Shown here: positions 11,077-25,420 of the stretch, piece by piece
Layout: every line of letters begins with the position of its first letter
Numbering within the stretch: position 1 is the stretch's first letter
From: Euonymus europaeus
Lineage: Eukaryota; Streptophyta; Magnoliopsida; Celastrales; Celastraceae
Length of the DNA: 64,000 nucleotides
Assembly (NCBI GenBank): GCA_963580455.1
Contig: OY756958.1
Span: 10,118,501-10,182,500 of the forward strand
Reading direction: 5' to 3'
Program-made: the position numbers and the translations under genes
Notes under the pieces: model-generated
What the model was told of the DNA's origin: nothing
The model's input: the letters and a program-made list of their open reading frames with translations, nothing else
The model's database searches: none

Positions 11077-12480
11077 ATGTTTTGTGGATTATTTTGATGC
11101 CAAAACCCGAACTTTTTATGACAAATGGACAAAAACATTAAAAGCTCCTCCATAGAGACAGTTGTGCAACTTCGGACTATCAAACTTGCTCGGTGTACAC
11201 TATTTATTGTTATTCTATGTCAAATTTTACGAGTATAAGCTTCCTAGATTATTTCGATGCCAAAACCCCAACTTTCTATGAAAAATGGACAAAAACTTTT
11301 AAAGCTACTCAATAGAGAGAGTTGAGCAACTTCAGAACATAAAACTTGCTCGGTGTACATTTTTTATTGTTATTTTATATCAAATTTTACGAGTATAAGC
11401 TTCCTAGATTATTTCGATGCCAAAAACCCAACTTTCTATGACAAAAGGACAAAACCGTTTAAAGCTCCTCCATAGAGTGAGTTGAGAAACTTCGGACTAT
11501 CAAAGTTGCTCGGTGTACACTTTTTGTTGTTCTTCTATGTCAAATTTTACGAGTATATGCTTGCCGGATTATATTGATGCCAAAATCCCTACTATCAATA
11601 AGAAATGAGCAAAACCGTTAAAAGCTACTTCATAGTGAGAGTTGAGCAATTCCTGACCATCAAAGTTGCTCATTGTACACTTTTTATTGTTCTTATACGT
11701 CAAATTTTACGAGTATAAGCTTACTATATTATTTCGATGCCAAAACCCCAACTTTCTAAGACAAATGGACAAAACCATTTAAAGCTCCTACATAGAGTGA
11801 GTTCAGCAACTTCGGACTATCAAAGGTTCTCGGTGTACACTTTTTATTGTTCTTCTATGTCAAATTTTAAGAGTATAAGCTTCCTAGATTATTTCGATGT
11901 GAAAACACTAACTTTACAAGACAAATGGACAAAAACGTTAAAACCTCCTCCATAGAGAGAGTTGAGCAACTGCTAATCATAAAAGTTGCTCGGTGTACAC
12001 CTTTTATTGTTCTTCTATTTCAAATTTTTCGAGAATATGCTTTGTGGATTATTTTGATGCCAAAACCCGAACTTTCTATGAAAAATGGACAAAAACATTA
12101 AAAGCACCTCCATAGAGAGAGTTGTGCAACTTCGGACTATCAAAATTGCTCGGTGTACACTTTTTATTGTTATTCTATGTCAAATTTTACGAGTATAAGC
12201 TTCCTAGATTATTTCGATGCCAAAACCCCAACTTTTGATGACAAATGGACAAAAACTTTTAAAGCTACTCAATAGAGAGAGTTGAGCAACTTCAGAACAT
12301 AAAAGTTGCTCGGTGTACACTTTTTATTGTTATTCTATATCAAATTTTACGAGTACAAGCTTCCTAGTTTATTTCGATGCCAAAAACCCAACTTTCCATG
12401 ACAAATGGAAAAAACCGTTTAAAGCACCTCCATAGAGTGAGTTGAGCAACTTCGGACTATCAAAGTTGATCGGTGTACAC

Positions 12481-13784
12481 TTTTTATTGTTCTTCTATGT
12501 CAAATTTTACGAGTATAAGCTTCCTAGATACTTTTGATGCCAAATCCCTAATTTTCTATGACATATGGACAAAACCGTTTAAAGCTCCTCCATACAGTGA
12601 GTTGAGCAACTTCAGAACATAAAAGTTGCTCGGTGTACACTTTTTATTGTTCTTCTATGTCAAATTTTACGACTATAAGCATCCTAGATTATTTCGATGC
12701 CAAAATACCAACTTTCTATGACAAATGGACAAAAACGTTAAAAGCTCCTCCATAGAGAGAGTTGTGCAACTTCGGACTATCAAAGTTGCTCGGTGTACAC
12801 TTTTTATTGTTCTTCTATTTTAAATTTTACGAGTATCAGCTTCCTAGATTATTTCGATGCCAAAACCCCAACTTTCTATGACAAATGGACAAAACCGTTT
12901 AAAGCTTTTCCATAGAGTGAGTTGTGCAACTTCGGACTATCAAAGTTGCTCTGTGTACACTTTTTATTGTTCTTCTATGTCAAATTTTACGAGTATAAGC
13001 TTCCTAGATATTTTTGATGCCAAAACCCCAATTTTCTATGACAAATGGACAAAACCGTTTAAAACTCCTCCATACAGTGAGTTGTGCAACTTCGGACTAT
13101 CAAAGTTGCTCGATGTACACTTTTTATTGTTCTTCTATGTCAAATTTTACGACTATATTCTTGCTGGATTATTTTGATGCCAAAACCCCAACTATCATTA
13201 AGAAATGGGCAAAACCGTTAAAAGCTATCTAATAGTGAGAGTTGAGCAATTACTGACCATCACAGTTGCTCGTTGTAAACTTTTTATTGTTCTTCTACGT
13301 CAAATTTTACGAGTATAAGCTTCCTAGATTATTTCGATGCCAAAACTCCAACTTTAAATGACAAATGGACAAAACCGTTTAAACTCCTTCCATTGAGTGA
13401 GTTGAGCAACTTCAGACTATCAAAGTTGCTCGGTGTACTCTTTTTATTGTTCTTCTATGTCAAATTTTACGAGTATAAGCTTCCTAGATTATTTCGATGT
13501 GAAAACACCAACTTTACAAGACAAATGGAGAAAAACGTTAAAAGCTCTTTCATAGAGAGAGTTGAGCAACTTCTAATCATCAAAGTCGCTCGGTGTACAC
13601 TTTTTATTGTTCTTCTATGTCAAATTTTACGAGTATATGCTTTGTGGATTATTTTGATGCCAAAATCCGAACTTTCTATGACAAATGGACAAAAACATTA
13701 AAAGCTCCTCCATAGAGAGAGTTCTGCAACTTCGGACTATCAAAATTGCTCGGTGTACACTTTTTATTTTTATTCTATGTCAAA
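12481..13784. repeat. Diverged monomers without a clear multi-copy HOR
   Basis: Two units with a shifted AGATA(C/T)TTTTGATGCC junction and CCATACAGTGAG lie 480 bp apart (about 12,526 and 13,006). A V-type unit follows at about 13,499 and a TTTGTGG unit after it. Otherwise the units are mixed, with no further long-range period that I could follow. Confidence 0.65.
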
Positions 13785-16700
13785 TTTTACGAGTAATAAG
13801 CTTCCTAGATTATTTCGATGCCAAAACCCCAACTCTCTATGAAAAATGGACAAAAATTTTATAACTACTCCATAGAGAGAGTCGAGCAACTTTCGAACAT
13901 AAAAGTTGCTCGGTGTACACTTTTTATTGTTATTCTATATCAAATTTTACGAGTATAAGCTTCCTAGATTATTTCGAAGCCAAAACCCCAACTTTCTATG
14001 ACAAATGGACAAAACCGTTTAAAGCTCCTCTATAGAGTAAGTTGAGCAACTTCGGACTATCAAAGTTGCTCGGTGTACACTTTTTATTGTTCTTCTATGT
14101 CAAATTTTAAGAGTATAAGCTTCCTAAATTATTTCGATGTCAAAACACCAACTATCAATGACAAATCGACAAAACCGTTAAAAGCTACTCCGTAGAGAGA
14201 GTTGAGCAACTTCGGACAATAAAAGTTGCTCGGTGTACACTTTTTAATGTTATTCTATGTCAAATTTTACGAATATGAGCTTCCTAGATTATTTCGATGC
14301 CAAAACCCCAACTTTCAATGACAAATGGACAAAACCGTTTAAACCTCCTCCATAGAGTGAGTTGTGCAACTTCAGACTATAAAAGTTGCTCGGTGTACAC
14401 TTTTTATTGTTCTTCTATGTCAAATTTTACGAGTATAAACTTTCTAGATTATTTCGATGCCAAAATCCTAACTTTCTATTACAAATGGACAAAACCGTTT
14501 AAAGCTCCTCCATAGAGTGAGTTGTGCAACTTCGGACTATCAAAGTTGCTCGGTGTACACTTTTTATTGTTCTTCTATGTCATATTTTACGAGTATATGC
14601 TTGCTAGATTATTTTGATGGGAAAACCCCAACTATCAATAAAAAATGGGCGAAACCGTTAAAAGCTACTTCATAGTGAGTTGAGCAATTCCAGACCATCA
14701 AAGTTGCTTGTTGTCCACTTTTTATTGTTCTTCTACGTCAAATTTTACGAGTATAAACTTCCTAGATTATTTCGATGCCAAAACCCCAACTTTCTATGAC
14801 AAATGGACAAAACCGTTTAAAGCTCCTCCATAGAGTGAGTTGAGCAACTTCAGACTATCAAAGTTGCTCGGTGTACACTTTTTATTGTTCTTCTATGTCA
14901 TATTTTACGAGTATATCCTTGCTGGATTATTTTGATGGCAAAACCCCAACTATCAATAAAAAATGGGCAAAACCGTTAAAAGCTACTTCATAGTGAGAGT
15001 TGAGCAATTCCTGACCATCAAAGTTGCTCGTTGTACACATTTTATTGTTCTTCTATGTCATATTTTACGAGTATATGCTTGCTGGATTATTTTGATGGCA
15101 AAACCTAAACTATCAATAAAAATGGGCAAAACCGTTAAAGGCTACTTCATAGTGAGAGTTGAGCAATTCCTGGCCATCAAAGTTGCTCGGTGTACACTTT
15201 CTATTGTTCTTCTACGTCAAATTTTACGAGTATAAGCTTCCTATATTATTTCGATGCCAAAACCCCAACTTTCTATGACAAATGGACAAAACCGTTTAAA
15301 GCTCTTCCATAGAGTGAGTTGAGCAACTTCGGACTATCAAAGTTGTTCGGTGTACACATTTTATTGTTCTTCTATGTCAAAATTTACGAGTATAAGCTTC
15401 CTAGATTATTTCGATGTGAAAACACCAACTTTACAAGACAAATGGACAAAAACGTTAAAAGCTCCTCCATAGAGACAGTTGAGCAACTTCTAATCATCAA
15501 AGTCGCTCGGTGTACACTTTTTATTGTTCTTCTATGTCAAATTTTACGAGTATATGCTTTGTGGATTATTTTGATGCCAAAACCCGAACTTTCTATGACA
15601 AATGGAAAAAAATATTAAAGCAACTCCATAGAGAGAGTTGTGCAACTTCGGACTATCAAAATTGCTCGGTGTACACTTTTTATTGTTATCCTATGTCAAA
15701 TTTTACGAGTATAAGCTTCCTAGATTATTTCGATGCCAAAATCCCAACTTTCTATGAGAAATGGACAAAAATTTTTAAAGCTACTCAATAGAGAGAGTTG
15801 AGCAACTTCAGAACATAAAAGTTGCTCGGTGTACACTTTTTATTGTTCCTCTATATCAAATTTTACGAGTATAAGCTTCCTAGATTATTTCGATGCCAAA
15901 AACCCAACTTTCTATGCCAAAAAGAAAAAACCGTTTAAAGCTCCTCCATAAAGTGAGTTGAGCAACTTCGGAATATCAAAGTTGCCCGGTGTACACTTTT
16001 TGTTGTTCTTTTATGTCAAATTTTACGAGTATAAGCTTCCTAGATTATTTCGTTGCCAAAACTCCAACTTTCTATGACAAATGGACAAAAACTTTTAAAG
16101 CTCCTCAATAGAAGAGAGTTGAGCAACTTCAGAACATAAAAGTTGCTCCGTGTACACTTTTTATTGTTATTCTAAATTTTACGAGTATAAGCTTCCTAGA
16201 TTATTTTGATGCCAAAAACCCAACTTTCTATTACGAAAAGAAAAAACCGTTTAAAGCTCCTCCATAGAGTGAGTTGAGCAACTTCGAAATATCAAAGTTG
16301 CTCGGTGTACACTTTTTATTGTTCTTCTATATCAAATTTTACGAGTAATAAGCTTCCTAGATTATTTCGATGCCAAAACCCCAACTTTCTATGAAAAATA
16401 GACAAAAACTTTTATAGCTACTCCATAGAGAGAGTCGAGCAACTTTCGAACATAAAAGTTGCTCGGTGTACACTTTTTATTGTTATTCTATATCAAATTT
16501 TACGAGTATAAGCTTCCTAGATTATTTTGATGCCAAAAGCCCAACTTTCTATGACAAATGGACAAAACCATTTAAAGCTCCTCTATAGAGTAAGTTGAGC
16601 AACTTCGGACTATCGAAGTTGCTCGGTGTACACTTTTTATTGTTCTTCTATGTCAAATTTTAAGAGTATAAGCTTCCTAAATTATTTCGATGCCAAAACA

Positions 16701-18890
16701 CCAACTATCAATGACAAATCGACAAAACCGTTAAAAGCTACTCCATAGAGAGAGTTGACCAACTTCGGACAATAAAAGTTGCTCGGTGTACACTTTTTAA
16801 TATTATTCTATGTCAAATTTTACGAATATGAGCTTCCTAGATTATTTCGATGCCAAAACCCCAACTTTCTATGACAAATGGACAAAACCGTTTAAACCTC
16901 CTCCATAGAGTGAGTTGTGCAACTTCAGACTATAAAAGTTGCTCGGTGTATACTTTTTATTGTTCTTCTATGTCAAATTTTACGAGTATAAGCTTTCTAG
17001 ATTATTTCGATGCCAAAATCCCAACTTTCTATTACAAATGGACAAAACCGTTTAAAGCTCCTCCTTAGAGTGAGTTGTGCAACTTCGGACTATCAAAGTT
17101 GCTCGGTGTACACTTTTTATTGTTCTTCTATGTCATATTTTACGAGTATATGCTTGCTAGATTATTTTGATGGCAAAACCCCAACTATCAATAAAAAATG
17201 GGCGAAACCGTTAAAAGCTACTTCATAGTGAGTTGAGCAATCCCAGACCATCAAAGTTGCTTGTTGTCCACTTTTTATTGTTCTTCTATGTCAAATTTTA
17301 CGATTATAAGCATCCTAGATTATTTCGATGCCAAAATCCCAACTTTCTATGACAAATGGACAAAACCGTTTAAAGCTCCTCCATAGAGTGAGTTGAGCAA
17401 CTTCGGACGATCAAAGTTGCTCGGTGTACACTTTTTATTGTTCTTCTATGTCATATTTTACGAGTATATCTTTGCTGGATTATTTTGATGGCAAAACCCT
17501 AACTATCAATAAAAAATGGGCAAAACCGTTAAAAGCTACTTCATAGTGAGAGTTGAGCAATTCCTGACCATCAAAGTTGCTCGTTGTACACTTTTTATTG
17601 TTCTTCTATGTCATATTTTACGAGTATATGCTTGCTGGATTATTTTGATGGCAAAACCTAAACTATCAATAAAAATGGGCAAAACCGTTAAAGGCTACTT
17701 CATAGTGAGAGTTGAGCAATTCCTGGCCATCAAAGTTGCTCGGTGTACACTTTCTATTGTTCTTCTACGTCAAATTTTACGAGTATAAGCTTCCTAGATT
17801 ATTTCGATGCCAAAACCCCAACTTTCTATGACAAATGGACAAAACCGTTTAAAGCTCTTCCATAGAGTGAGTTGAGCAACTTCGGACTATCAAAGTTGTT
17901 CGATGTACACATTTTATTGTTCTTCTATGTCAAAATTTACGAGTATAAGCTTCCTAGATTATTTCGATGTGAAAACACCAACTTTACAAGACAAATGGAC
18001 AAAAACGTTAAAAGCTCCTCCATAGAGACAGTTGAGCAACTTCTAATCATCAAAGTCGCTCGGTGTACACTTTTTATTGTTCTTCTATGTCAAATTTTAC
18101 GAGTATATGCTTTGTGGATTATTTTGATGCCAAAACCCGAACTTTCTACGACAAATGGACAAAAATATTAAAAGCACCTCCATAGAGAGAGTTGTGCAAC
18201 TTCGGACTATCAAAATTGCTCGGTGTACACTTTTTATTGTTATCCTATGTCAAATTTTACGAGTATAAGCTTCCTAGATTATTTCGATGCCAAAACCCCA
18301 ACTTTCTATGACAAATGGACAAAAATTTTTAAAGCTACTCAATAGAGAGAGTTGAGCAACTTCAGAACATAAAAGTTGCTCGGTGTACACTTTTTATTGT
18401 TCTTCTATATCAAATTTTACGAGTATAAGCTTCCTAGATTATTTCGATGCCAAAAACCCAACTTTCTATGCCAAAAAGAAAAAACCGTTTAAAGCTCCTC
18501 CATAAAGTGAGTTGAGCAACTTCGGAATATCAAAGTTGCCCGGTGTACACTTTTTGTTGTTCTTTTATGTCAAATTTTACGAGTATAAGCTTCCTAGATT
18601 ATTTCGATGCCAAAACTCCAACTTTCCATGACAAATGGACAAAAACTTTTAAAGCTCCTCAATAGAAGAGAGTTGAGCAACTTCAGAACATAAAAGTTGC
18701 TCCGTTTACACTTTTTATTGTTATTCTAAATTTTACGAGTATAAGCTTCCTAGATTATTTTAATGCCAAAAACCCAACTTTCTATTACGAAAAGAAAAAA
18801 CCGTTTAAAGCTCCTCCATAGAGTGAGTTGAGCAACTTCGAAATATCAAAGTTGCTCGGTGTACACTTTTTATTGTTCTTCTATATCAAA
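13785..18890. repeat. 16-monomer HOR, 2553 bp, two copies
   Basis: Matching landmarks lie 2552-2553 bp apart: GAGTAATAAG at 13,791 and 16,343, V-type units at about 15,416 and 17,969, and back-to-back TATGCTTGCTGG units near 14,900-15,170 and 17,460-17,730. The period is seven bases short of 16 x 160 because of small deletions, for example TAGTGAGTTGAG for TAGTGAGAGTTGAG. Copies differ at many scattered sites. The unit with TTATTCTAAATTTTACGAG (a short deletion of TATGTCA) marks both this HOR and its later derivatives. Confidence 0.83.
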
Positions 18891-21380
18891 TTTTACTAGT
18901 ATAAGCTTCCTAGATTATTTCGATGCCAAAAACCCAACTTTCTATGACAAAAAGAAAAAACCGTTTAAAGCTCCTCCATAGAGTGAGTTGAGCAACTTCG
19001 GAATATCAAAGTTGCTCGGTGTACACTTTTTGTTGTTCTTTTATGTCAAATTTTACGAGTATAAGCTTCCTAGATTATTTTGATGCCAAAACCTGAACTT
19101 TCTATCACAAATGGACAAAAACGTTAAAAGCTCCTTCATAGAGAGAGTTGTGCAACTTCGGACTATCAAAATTGCTCGGTGTACAATTTCTATTGTTCTT
19201 CTACGTCAAATTTTACGAGTATAAGCTTCCTAGATTATTTCGATGCCAAAACCCCAACCTTCTATGACAATTGGACAAAACCGTTTAAGGCTCCTCCATA
19301 GAGTGAGCTGTGCAACTTCGGACTATTAAAGTTGCTCGGTATACACTTTTTATTGTTCTTCTATGTCATATTTTACGAGTATATGCTTGCTGGATTATTT
19401 TGATGGCAAAACCCCAACTATCAATAAAAAATGGGCGAAACCGTTAAAAGCTACTTCATAGTGAGTTGAGCCATTCCAGACCATCAAAGTTGCTCGTTGT
19501 CCACTTTTTATTGTTCTTCTACGTCAAATTTTACGAGTATAATCTTCCTAGATTATTTCGATGCCAAAACCCCAACTTTCTATGACAAATGGACAAAACC
19601 GTTTAAAGCTCCTCCATAGAGTGAGTTGAGCAACTTCGGACTATCAAAGTTGCTCGGTGTACACTTTTTATTGTTCTTCTTTGTCATATTTTACGAGTAT
19701 ATGCTTGCTGGATTATTTTGATGGCAAAACCCCAACTATCAATAAAAATTGGGCAAAACCGTTAAAAGCTACTTCATAGTGAGAGTTGAGCAATTCCTGA
19801 CCATCAAAGTTGCTCGTTGTACACTTTTTATTGTTCTTCTATGTCATATTTTACGAGTATATGCTTGCTGGATTATTTTGATGGCAAAACCCGAACTATC
19901 AATAAAAATGGGCAAAACCGTTAAAGGCTACTTCATAGTGAGAGTTGAGCAATTCCTGGCCATCAAAGTTGCTCGGTGTACACTTTCTATTGTTCTTCTA
20001 CGTCAAATTTTACGAGTATAAGCTTCCTAGATTATTTCGATGCCAAAACCCCAACTTTCTATGACAAATGGACAAAACCGTTTAAAGCTCTTCCATAGAG
20101 TGAGTTGAGCAACTTCGGACTATCAAAGTTGCTCGGTGTACACATTTTATTGTTCTTCTATGTCAAATTTTACGAGTATAAGCTTCCTAGATTATTTCGA
20201 TGTGAAAACACCAACTTTACAAGACAAATGGACAAAAACGTTAAAAGCTCCTCCATAGAGACAGTTGAGCAACTTCTAATCATCAAAGTCGCTCGGTGTA
20301 CACTTTTTATTGTTCTTCTATGTCAAATTTTATGAGTATATGCTTTGTGGATTATTTTGATGCCAAAACCCGAACTTTCTATGACAAATGGACAAAAACA
20401 TTAAAATCACCTCCATAGAGAGAGTTGTGCAACTTCGGACTATCAAAATTGCTCGGTGTACACTTTTTATTGTTATCCTATGTCAAATTTTACGAGTATA
20501 AGCTTCCTAGATTATTTCAATGCCAAAACCCCAACTTTCTATGACAAATGGACAAAAACTTTTAAAGCTACTCAATAAAGAGAGTTGAGCAACTTCAGAA
20601 CATAAAAGTTGCTCGGTGTACACTTTTTATTGTTCTTCTATATCAAATTTTACGAGTATAAGCTTCCTTAGATTATTTCGATGCCAAAAACCCAACTTTC
20701 TATGACAAAAAGAAAAAACGATTTAAAGCTCCTCGATAGAGTGAGTTGAGCAACTTCGGAATATCAAAGTTGCTCGGTGTACACTTTTTGTTGTTCTTTT
20801 ATGTCAAATTTTACGAGTATAAGCTTCCTAGATTATTTCGATGCCAGAACTCCAACTTTCTATGACAAATGGACAAAAATTTTTAAAGCTCCTCAATAGA
20901 GAGATTTAAGCAACTTCAGAACATAAAAGTTGCTCGGTGTACACTTTTTATTGTTATTCTAAATTTTACGAGTATAAGCTTCCTAGATTATTTCGATGCC
21001 AAAAACCCAACTTTCTATTACGAAAAGAAAAAACCGTTTAAAGCTCCTCCATAGAGTGAGTTGAGCAACTTCGAAATATCAAAGTTGCTCGGTGTACACT
21101 TTTTGTTGTTCTTTTATGTCAAATTTTACGAGTATAAGCATCCTAAATTATTTTGATGCCAAAACCTGAACTTTCTATAACAAATGGACAAAAACGTTAA
21201 AAGCTCCTTCATAGAGAGAGTTGTGCAACTTCGGACTATCAAAATTGCTAGGTGTACACTTTCTATTGTTCTTCTACGTCAAATTTTACGAGTATAAGCT
21301 TCCTAGATTATTTCGATGCCAAAACCACAACCTTCTATGACAAATCGACAAAACCGTTTAAAGCTCCTCCATATAGTGAG
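18891..21380. repeat. Shortened third copy of the 16-mer HOR
   Basis: About 19,330-21,110 matches 17,097-18,877 at an offset of 2233 bp (14 units), two units shorter than the parent period. The extra units at 18,891-19,330, with CCAAAACCTGAAC, reappear at about 20,964-21,380 (offset 2073 bp, 13 units). Overlapping offsets of 16, 14 and 13 units in adjacent copies point to repeated in-register unequal exchange. Confidence 0.76.
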
Positions 21381-22040
21381 TTGAGCAACTTCGGACTATC
21401 AAAGTTGCTCGATGTACACATTTTATTGTTCTTCTATCTCAAATTTTACGAGTATAAGCTTCCTAGATTATTTCGATGCCAAAACCCGAACTTTCTATGA
21501 CAAATGTACAAAACCGTTTAAAGCTACACCATAGAGAGAGTTGAGCAACTTCGGACCATAAAAGTTGCTCGGTGTACACATTTTATTGTTCTTCTATGTC
21601 AAATTTTACGATTATAAGCATCCTAGATTATTTCGATGCCAAAACCATAACTTTCTATGACAAATGGACAAAAACGTTAAAAGCCCTCCATAGAGAGAGT
21701 TGTGCAACTTCGGACTATCAAAGTTGCTCGGTGTACACTTTTTATTGTTCTTCTATGTCAAATTTTACGAGTATAAGCTTCCTAGATTATTTCGATGCCA
21801 AAACCCCAACTTTCTATGACAAATGGACAAAACCGTTTAAAGCTTTCCATAGAGTGAGTTGTGCAACTTCGGACTATCAAAGTTGCTCGGTGTACACTTT
21901 TTATTGTTCTTCTATGTCAAATTTTACGAGTATAAGCTTCCTAGATATTTTCGATGCCAAAACCCCAACTTTCTATGACAAATGGACAAAACCGTTTACA
22001 GCTCCTCCATAAAGTGAGTTGTGCAACTTCGGACTATCAA
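21381..22040. repeat. Mixed monomers between HOR blocks
   Basis: About four units. They include a unit with TGTACAAAACCG and ACACCATAGAG (about 21,475-21,540), later reused at 26,584, and a unit with AAGCATCC and CCATAACTTTC. The longest open frame of the window, 21,572-22,012 (146 codons), crosses three of these units; it is set by repeat phase and has no gene-like context. Confidence 0.7.
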
Positions 22041-23995
22041 AGTTGCTCGGTGTACACTTTTTATTGTTCTTCTATGTCAAATTTTACGAATATATGCTTG
22101 CTGGATTATTTTGATGCCAAAATCCCAACTATCAATAAGAAATGAGCAAAACCGATAAAAGCTACTTCATAGTGAGAGTTGAGCAATTCTTGACCATCAA
22201 AGTTGCTCGTTGTACACTTTTTATTGTTCTCTACGTCAAATTTTACGAGTATAAGCCTCTTGGATTATTTCGATGCCAAAACCCCAACTTTCTATGACAA
22301 ATGGACAAAACCGTTTAAAGCTCCTCCATTGAGTGAGTTGAGTAACTTAAGACTAACAAAGTTGCTCGGTGTACACTTTTTATTGTTATTATATGTCAAA
22401 TTTTATGAGTATAAGCTTCCTAGATATTTTCGATGCCAAAACCCCAACTTTCTATGACAAATGGACAAAACCGTTTAAAGCTCCTCCATACAGTGAGTTG
22501 CGCAACTTCGGACTATCAAAGTTGCTCGGTGTACACTTTTTATTGTTCTTCTTTGTCAAATTTTACGACTATATGCTTGCTGGATTATTTTGATGTCAAA
22601 ACCCCAACTATCAATAAGAAATGGGCAAAACCGTTAAAAGCTACTTCATAGTGAGAGTTGAGCAATTCTTGACCATCACAGTTGCTCGGTGTACACTTTT
22701 TATTGTTCTTCTATGTCAAATTTTACGAATATATGCTTGCTGGATTATTTTGATGCCAAAACCCCAACTATCAATAAGAAATGGGCAAAACCGTTAAAAG
22801 CTACTTCATAGTGAGAGTTGAGCAATTCCTGACCATCACAATTGCTCGTTGTACACTTTTTATTGTTCTTCTACGTCAAATTTTACGAGTATAAGCTTCC
22901 TAGATTATTTCGATGCCAAAACCCCAACTTTCTATGACAAATGGACAAAACCGTTTACACTCCTCCATTGAGTGAGTTGAGCAACTTCAGACAATCAAAG
23001 TTGCTCGGTGTACACTTTTTATTGTTCTTCTATGTCAAATTTTACGAATATATGCTTGCTGGATTATTTTGATGCCAAAACCCCAACTATCAATAAGAAA
23101 TGAGCAAAACCGATAAAAGCTACTTCATAGTGAGAGTTGAGCAATTCTTGACCATCAAAGTTGCTCGTTGTACACTTTTTATTGTTCTCTACGTCAAATT
23201 TTACGAGTATAAGCCTCTTGGATTATTTCGATGCCAAAACCCCAACTTTCTATGACAAATGGACAAAACCGTTTAAAGCTCCTCCATTGAGTGAGTTGAG
23301 TAACTTAAGACTAACAAAGTTGCTCGGTGTACACTTTTTATTGTTATTATATGTCAAATTTTATGAGTATAAGCTTCCTAGATATTTTCGATGCCAAAAC
23401 CCCAACTTTCTATGACAAATGGACAAAACCGTTTAAAGCTCCTCCATACAGTGAGTTGTGCAACTTCAGACTATCAAAGTTGCTCGGTGTACACTTTTTA
23501 TTGTTATTCTTTGTCAAATTTTACGACTATATGCTTGCTGGATTATTTTGATGTCAAAACCCCAACTATCAATAAGAAATGGGCAAAACCGTTAAAAGCT
23601 ACTTCATAGTGAGAGTTGAACAATTCCTGACCATCACAGTTGCTCGGTGTACACTTTTTATTGTTCTTCTATGTCAAATTTTACGAATATATGCTTGCTG
23701 GATTATTTTGATGCCAAAACCCCAACTATCAATAAGAAAAGGGCAAAACCGTTAAAAGCTACTTCATAGTGAGAGTTGAGCAATTCCTGACCATCACAGT
23801 TGCTCGTTGTACACTTTTTATTGTTCTTCTACGTTAAATTTTACGAGTATAAGCTTCCTAGATTATTTCGATGCCAAAACCCCAACTTTCTATGACAAAT
23901 GGACAAAACCGTTTACACTCCTCCATTGAGTGAGTTGAGCAACTTCAGACAATCAAAGTTGCTCGGTGTACACTTTTTATTGTTCTTCTATGTCA
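22040..23995. repeat. 6-monomer tandem duplication, 958 bp
   Basis: About 22,040-22,998 is repeated at 22,998-23,956. Both copies share private marks: GTTCTCTACGTC (two bases lost) at 22,228 and 23,186, AAGCCTCTTGGATT, GAGTAACTTAAGACTAAC, and the AGATATTTTCGATGCC unit with CCATACAGTGAG. Only a few substitutions separate them, suggesting a recent event. Confidence 0.86.
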
Positions 23996-25420
23996 AATTT
24001 TACGAGTATAAGCTTCCTAGATTATTTCGATGTGAAAACACCAACTTTACAAGACAAACGGAGAAAAACGTAAAAAGTTCCTTCATAGAGAGAGTTGAGA
24101 AACTTCTAATCATCAAAGTCGCTCGGTGTACACTTTTTATTGTTCTTCTATGTCAAATTTTACGAGTATATTGCTTTGTGGATTATTTTAAATGCCAAAA
24201 TCCGAACTTTCTATGACAAATGGACAAAAACATTAAAAGCTCCTCCATAGAGAGAGTTCTGCAACTTCGGACTATCAAAATTGCTCGGTGTATAATTTTT
24301 ATTTTTATTCTATGTCAAATTTTACGAGTATAAGCTTCCTAGATTATTTCGATGCCAAAACCCCAACTTTCTATGACAAATGGACAAAAACTTTTAAAGC
24401 TACTCCATAGAGAGAGTTGAGCAACTTCCGAACATAAAAGTTGCTCGGTGTACACTTTTTATTGTTATTCTATATCAAATTTTATGAGTATAAGCTTCCT
24501 AGATTATTTCGATGCCAAAAACCCAACTTTCTATGACAAATGGACAAAACCGTTTAAAGCTCCTCTATAGAGTAAGTTGAGCAACTTCGGACTATCAATG
24601 TTGCTCGGTGTACACCTTTTGTTGTTCTTCTATGTCAAATTTTACGAGTATAAGTTTCCTAAATTATTTCGATGCCAAAACACCAACTATCAATGACAAA
24701 TCGACAAAACCGTTAAAAGCTACTTCATAGTGAGAGTTGAGCAATTCCTGACCATCAAAGTTACTCGTTGTACATTTTTTATTGTTCTTCTATGTCATAT
24801 TTTACGAGTATATGCTTGCTGGATTATTTTGATGGCAAAACCCCAACTATCAATAAAAAATGGACGAAATCGTTAAAAGCTACTTCATAGTGAGTTGAGC
24901 AATTCCAGACCATCAAAGTTGCTCGTTGTACACTTTTTATTGTTCTTCTACGTCAAATTTTACGAGTATAAGCTTCCTAGATTATTTCGATGCCAAAACC
25001 CCAACTTTCTATGTCAAATGGACAAAACCGTTTATAGCTCCTCTTTAGAGTGAGTTGAGCAACTTCGGACTATCAAAGTTGCTCGGTGTACACTTTTTAT
25101 TGTTCTTCTATGTCATATTTTACGAGTATATGCTTGCTGGATTATTTTGATGGCAAAACCCCAACTATCAATAAAAAATGGACGAAATCGTTAAAAGCTA
25201 CTTCATAGTGAGTTGAGCAATTCCAGACCATCAAAGTTGCTCGTTGTACACTTTTTATTGTTCTTCTACGTCATATTTTATGAGTATATGCTTGCTGGAT
25301 TATTTTGATGGCAAAACCCCAACTATCAATAAAAAATGGACGAAATCGTTAAAAGCTACTTCATAGTGAGTTGAGCAATTCCAGACCATCAAAGTTGCTC
25401 GTTGTACACTTTTTATTGTT
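23996..25420. repeat. V-type cassette followed by repeated GGACGAAATCG units
   Basis: The V-type unit at about 24,032 is followed by the usual TTTGTGG, AACTTTTAAAG and CTATAGAGTAAG units. Three units with the private GACGAAATCG then appear at about 24,863, 25,181 and 25,339, the last two being immediate neighbours 158 bp apart, so a single unit has been amplified locally. Confidence 0.76.

Larger units (their letters stand above)
10561..12480. repeat. Degenerate 6-monomer HOR, 960 bp, two copies
   Basis: V-type units at about 10,936 and 11,896, the following TTTGTGG units, and units with AACTTTTAAAGCTACTCAATAG all repeat at 960 bp. Both copies carry many private substitutions, pointing to an older duplication. 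Monomer order is the same as in the later, longer HORs. Confidence 0.78.

Noticed and set aside
15920..15955. Purine-rich AAAAAGAAAAAACCG as a transposon or poly-A end
   Set aside because: It is a variant of ACAAATGGACAAAACCG inside a normal unit, at the same unit position, and recurs near 18,480, 18,950, 20,710 and 26,130.
21572..22012. Open frame of 146 codons, longest in the window, with a repeated Cys/Tyr/Ser-rich peptide
   Set aside because: It crosses three satellite units and its peptide is the unit read in shifting frames (160 = 3 x 53 + 1). The same frames start and stop at fixed monomer positions dozens of times. There is no codon bias, domain or gene context.
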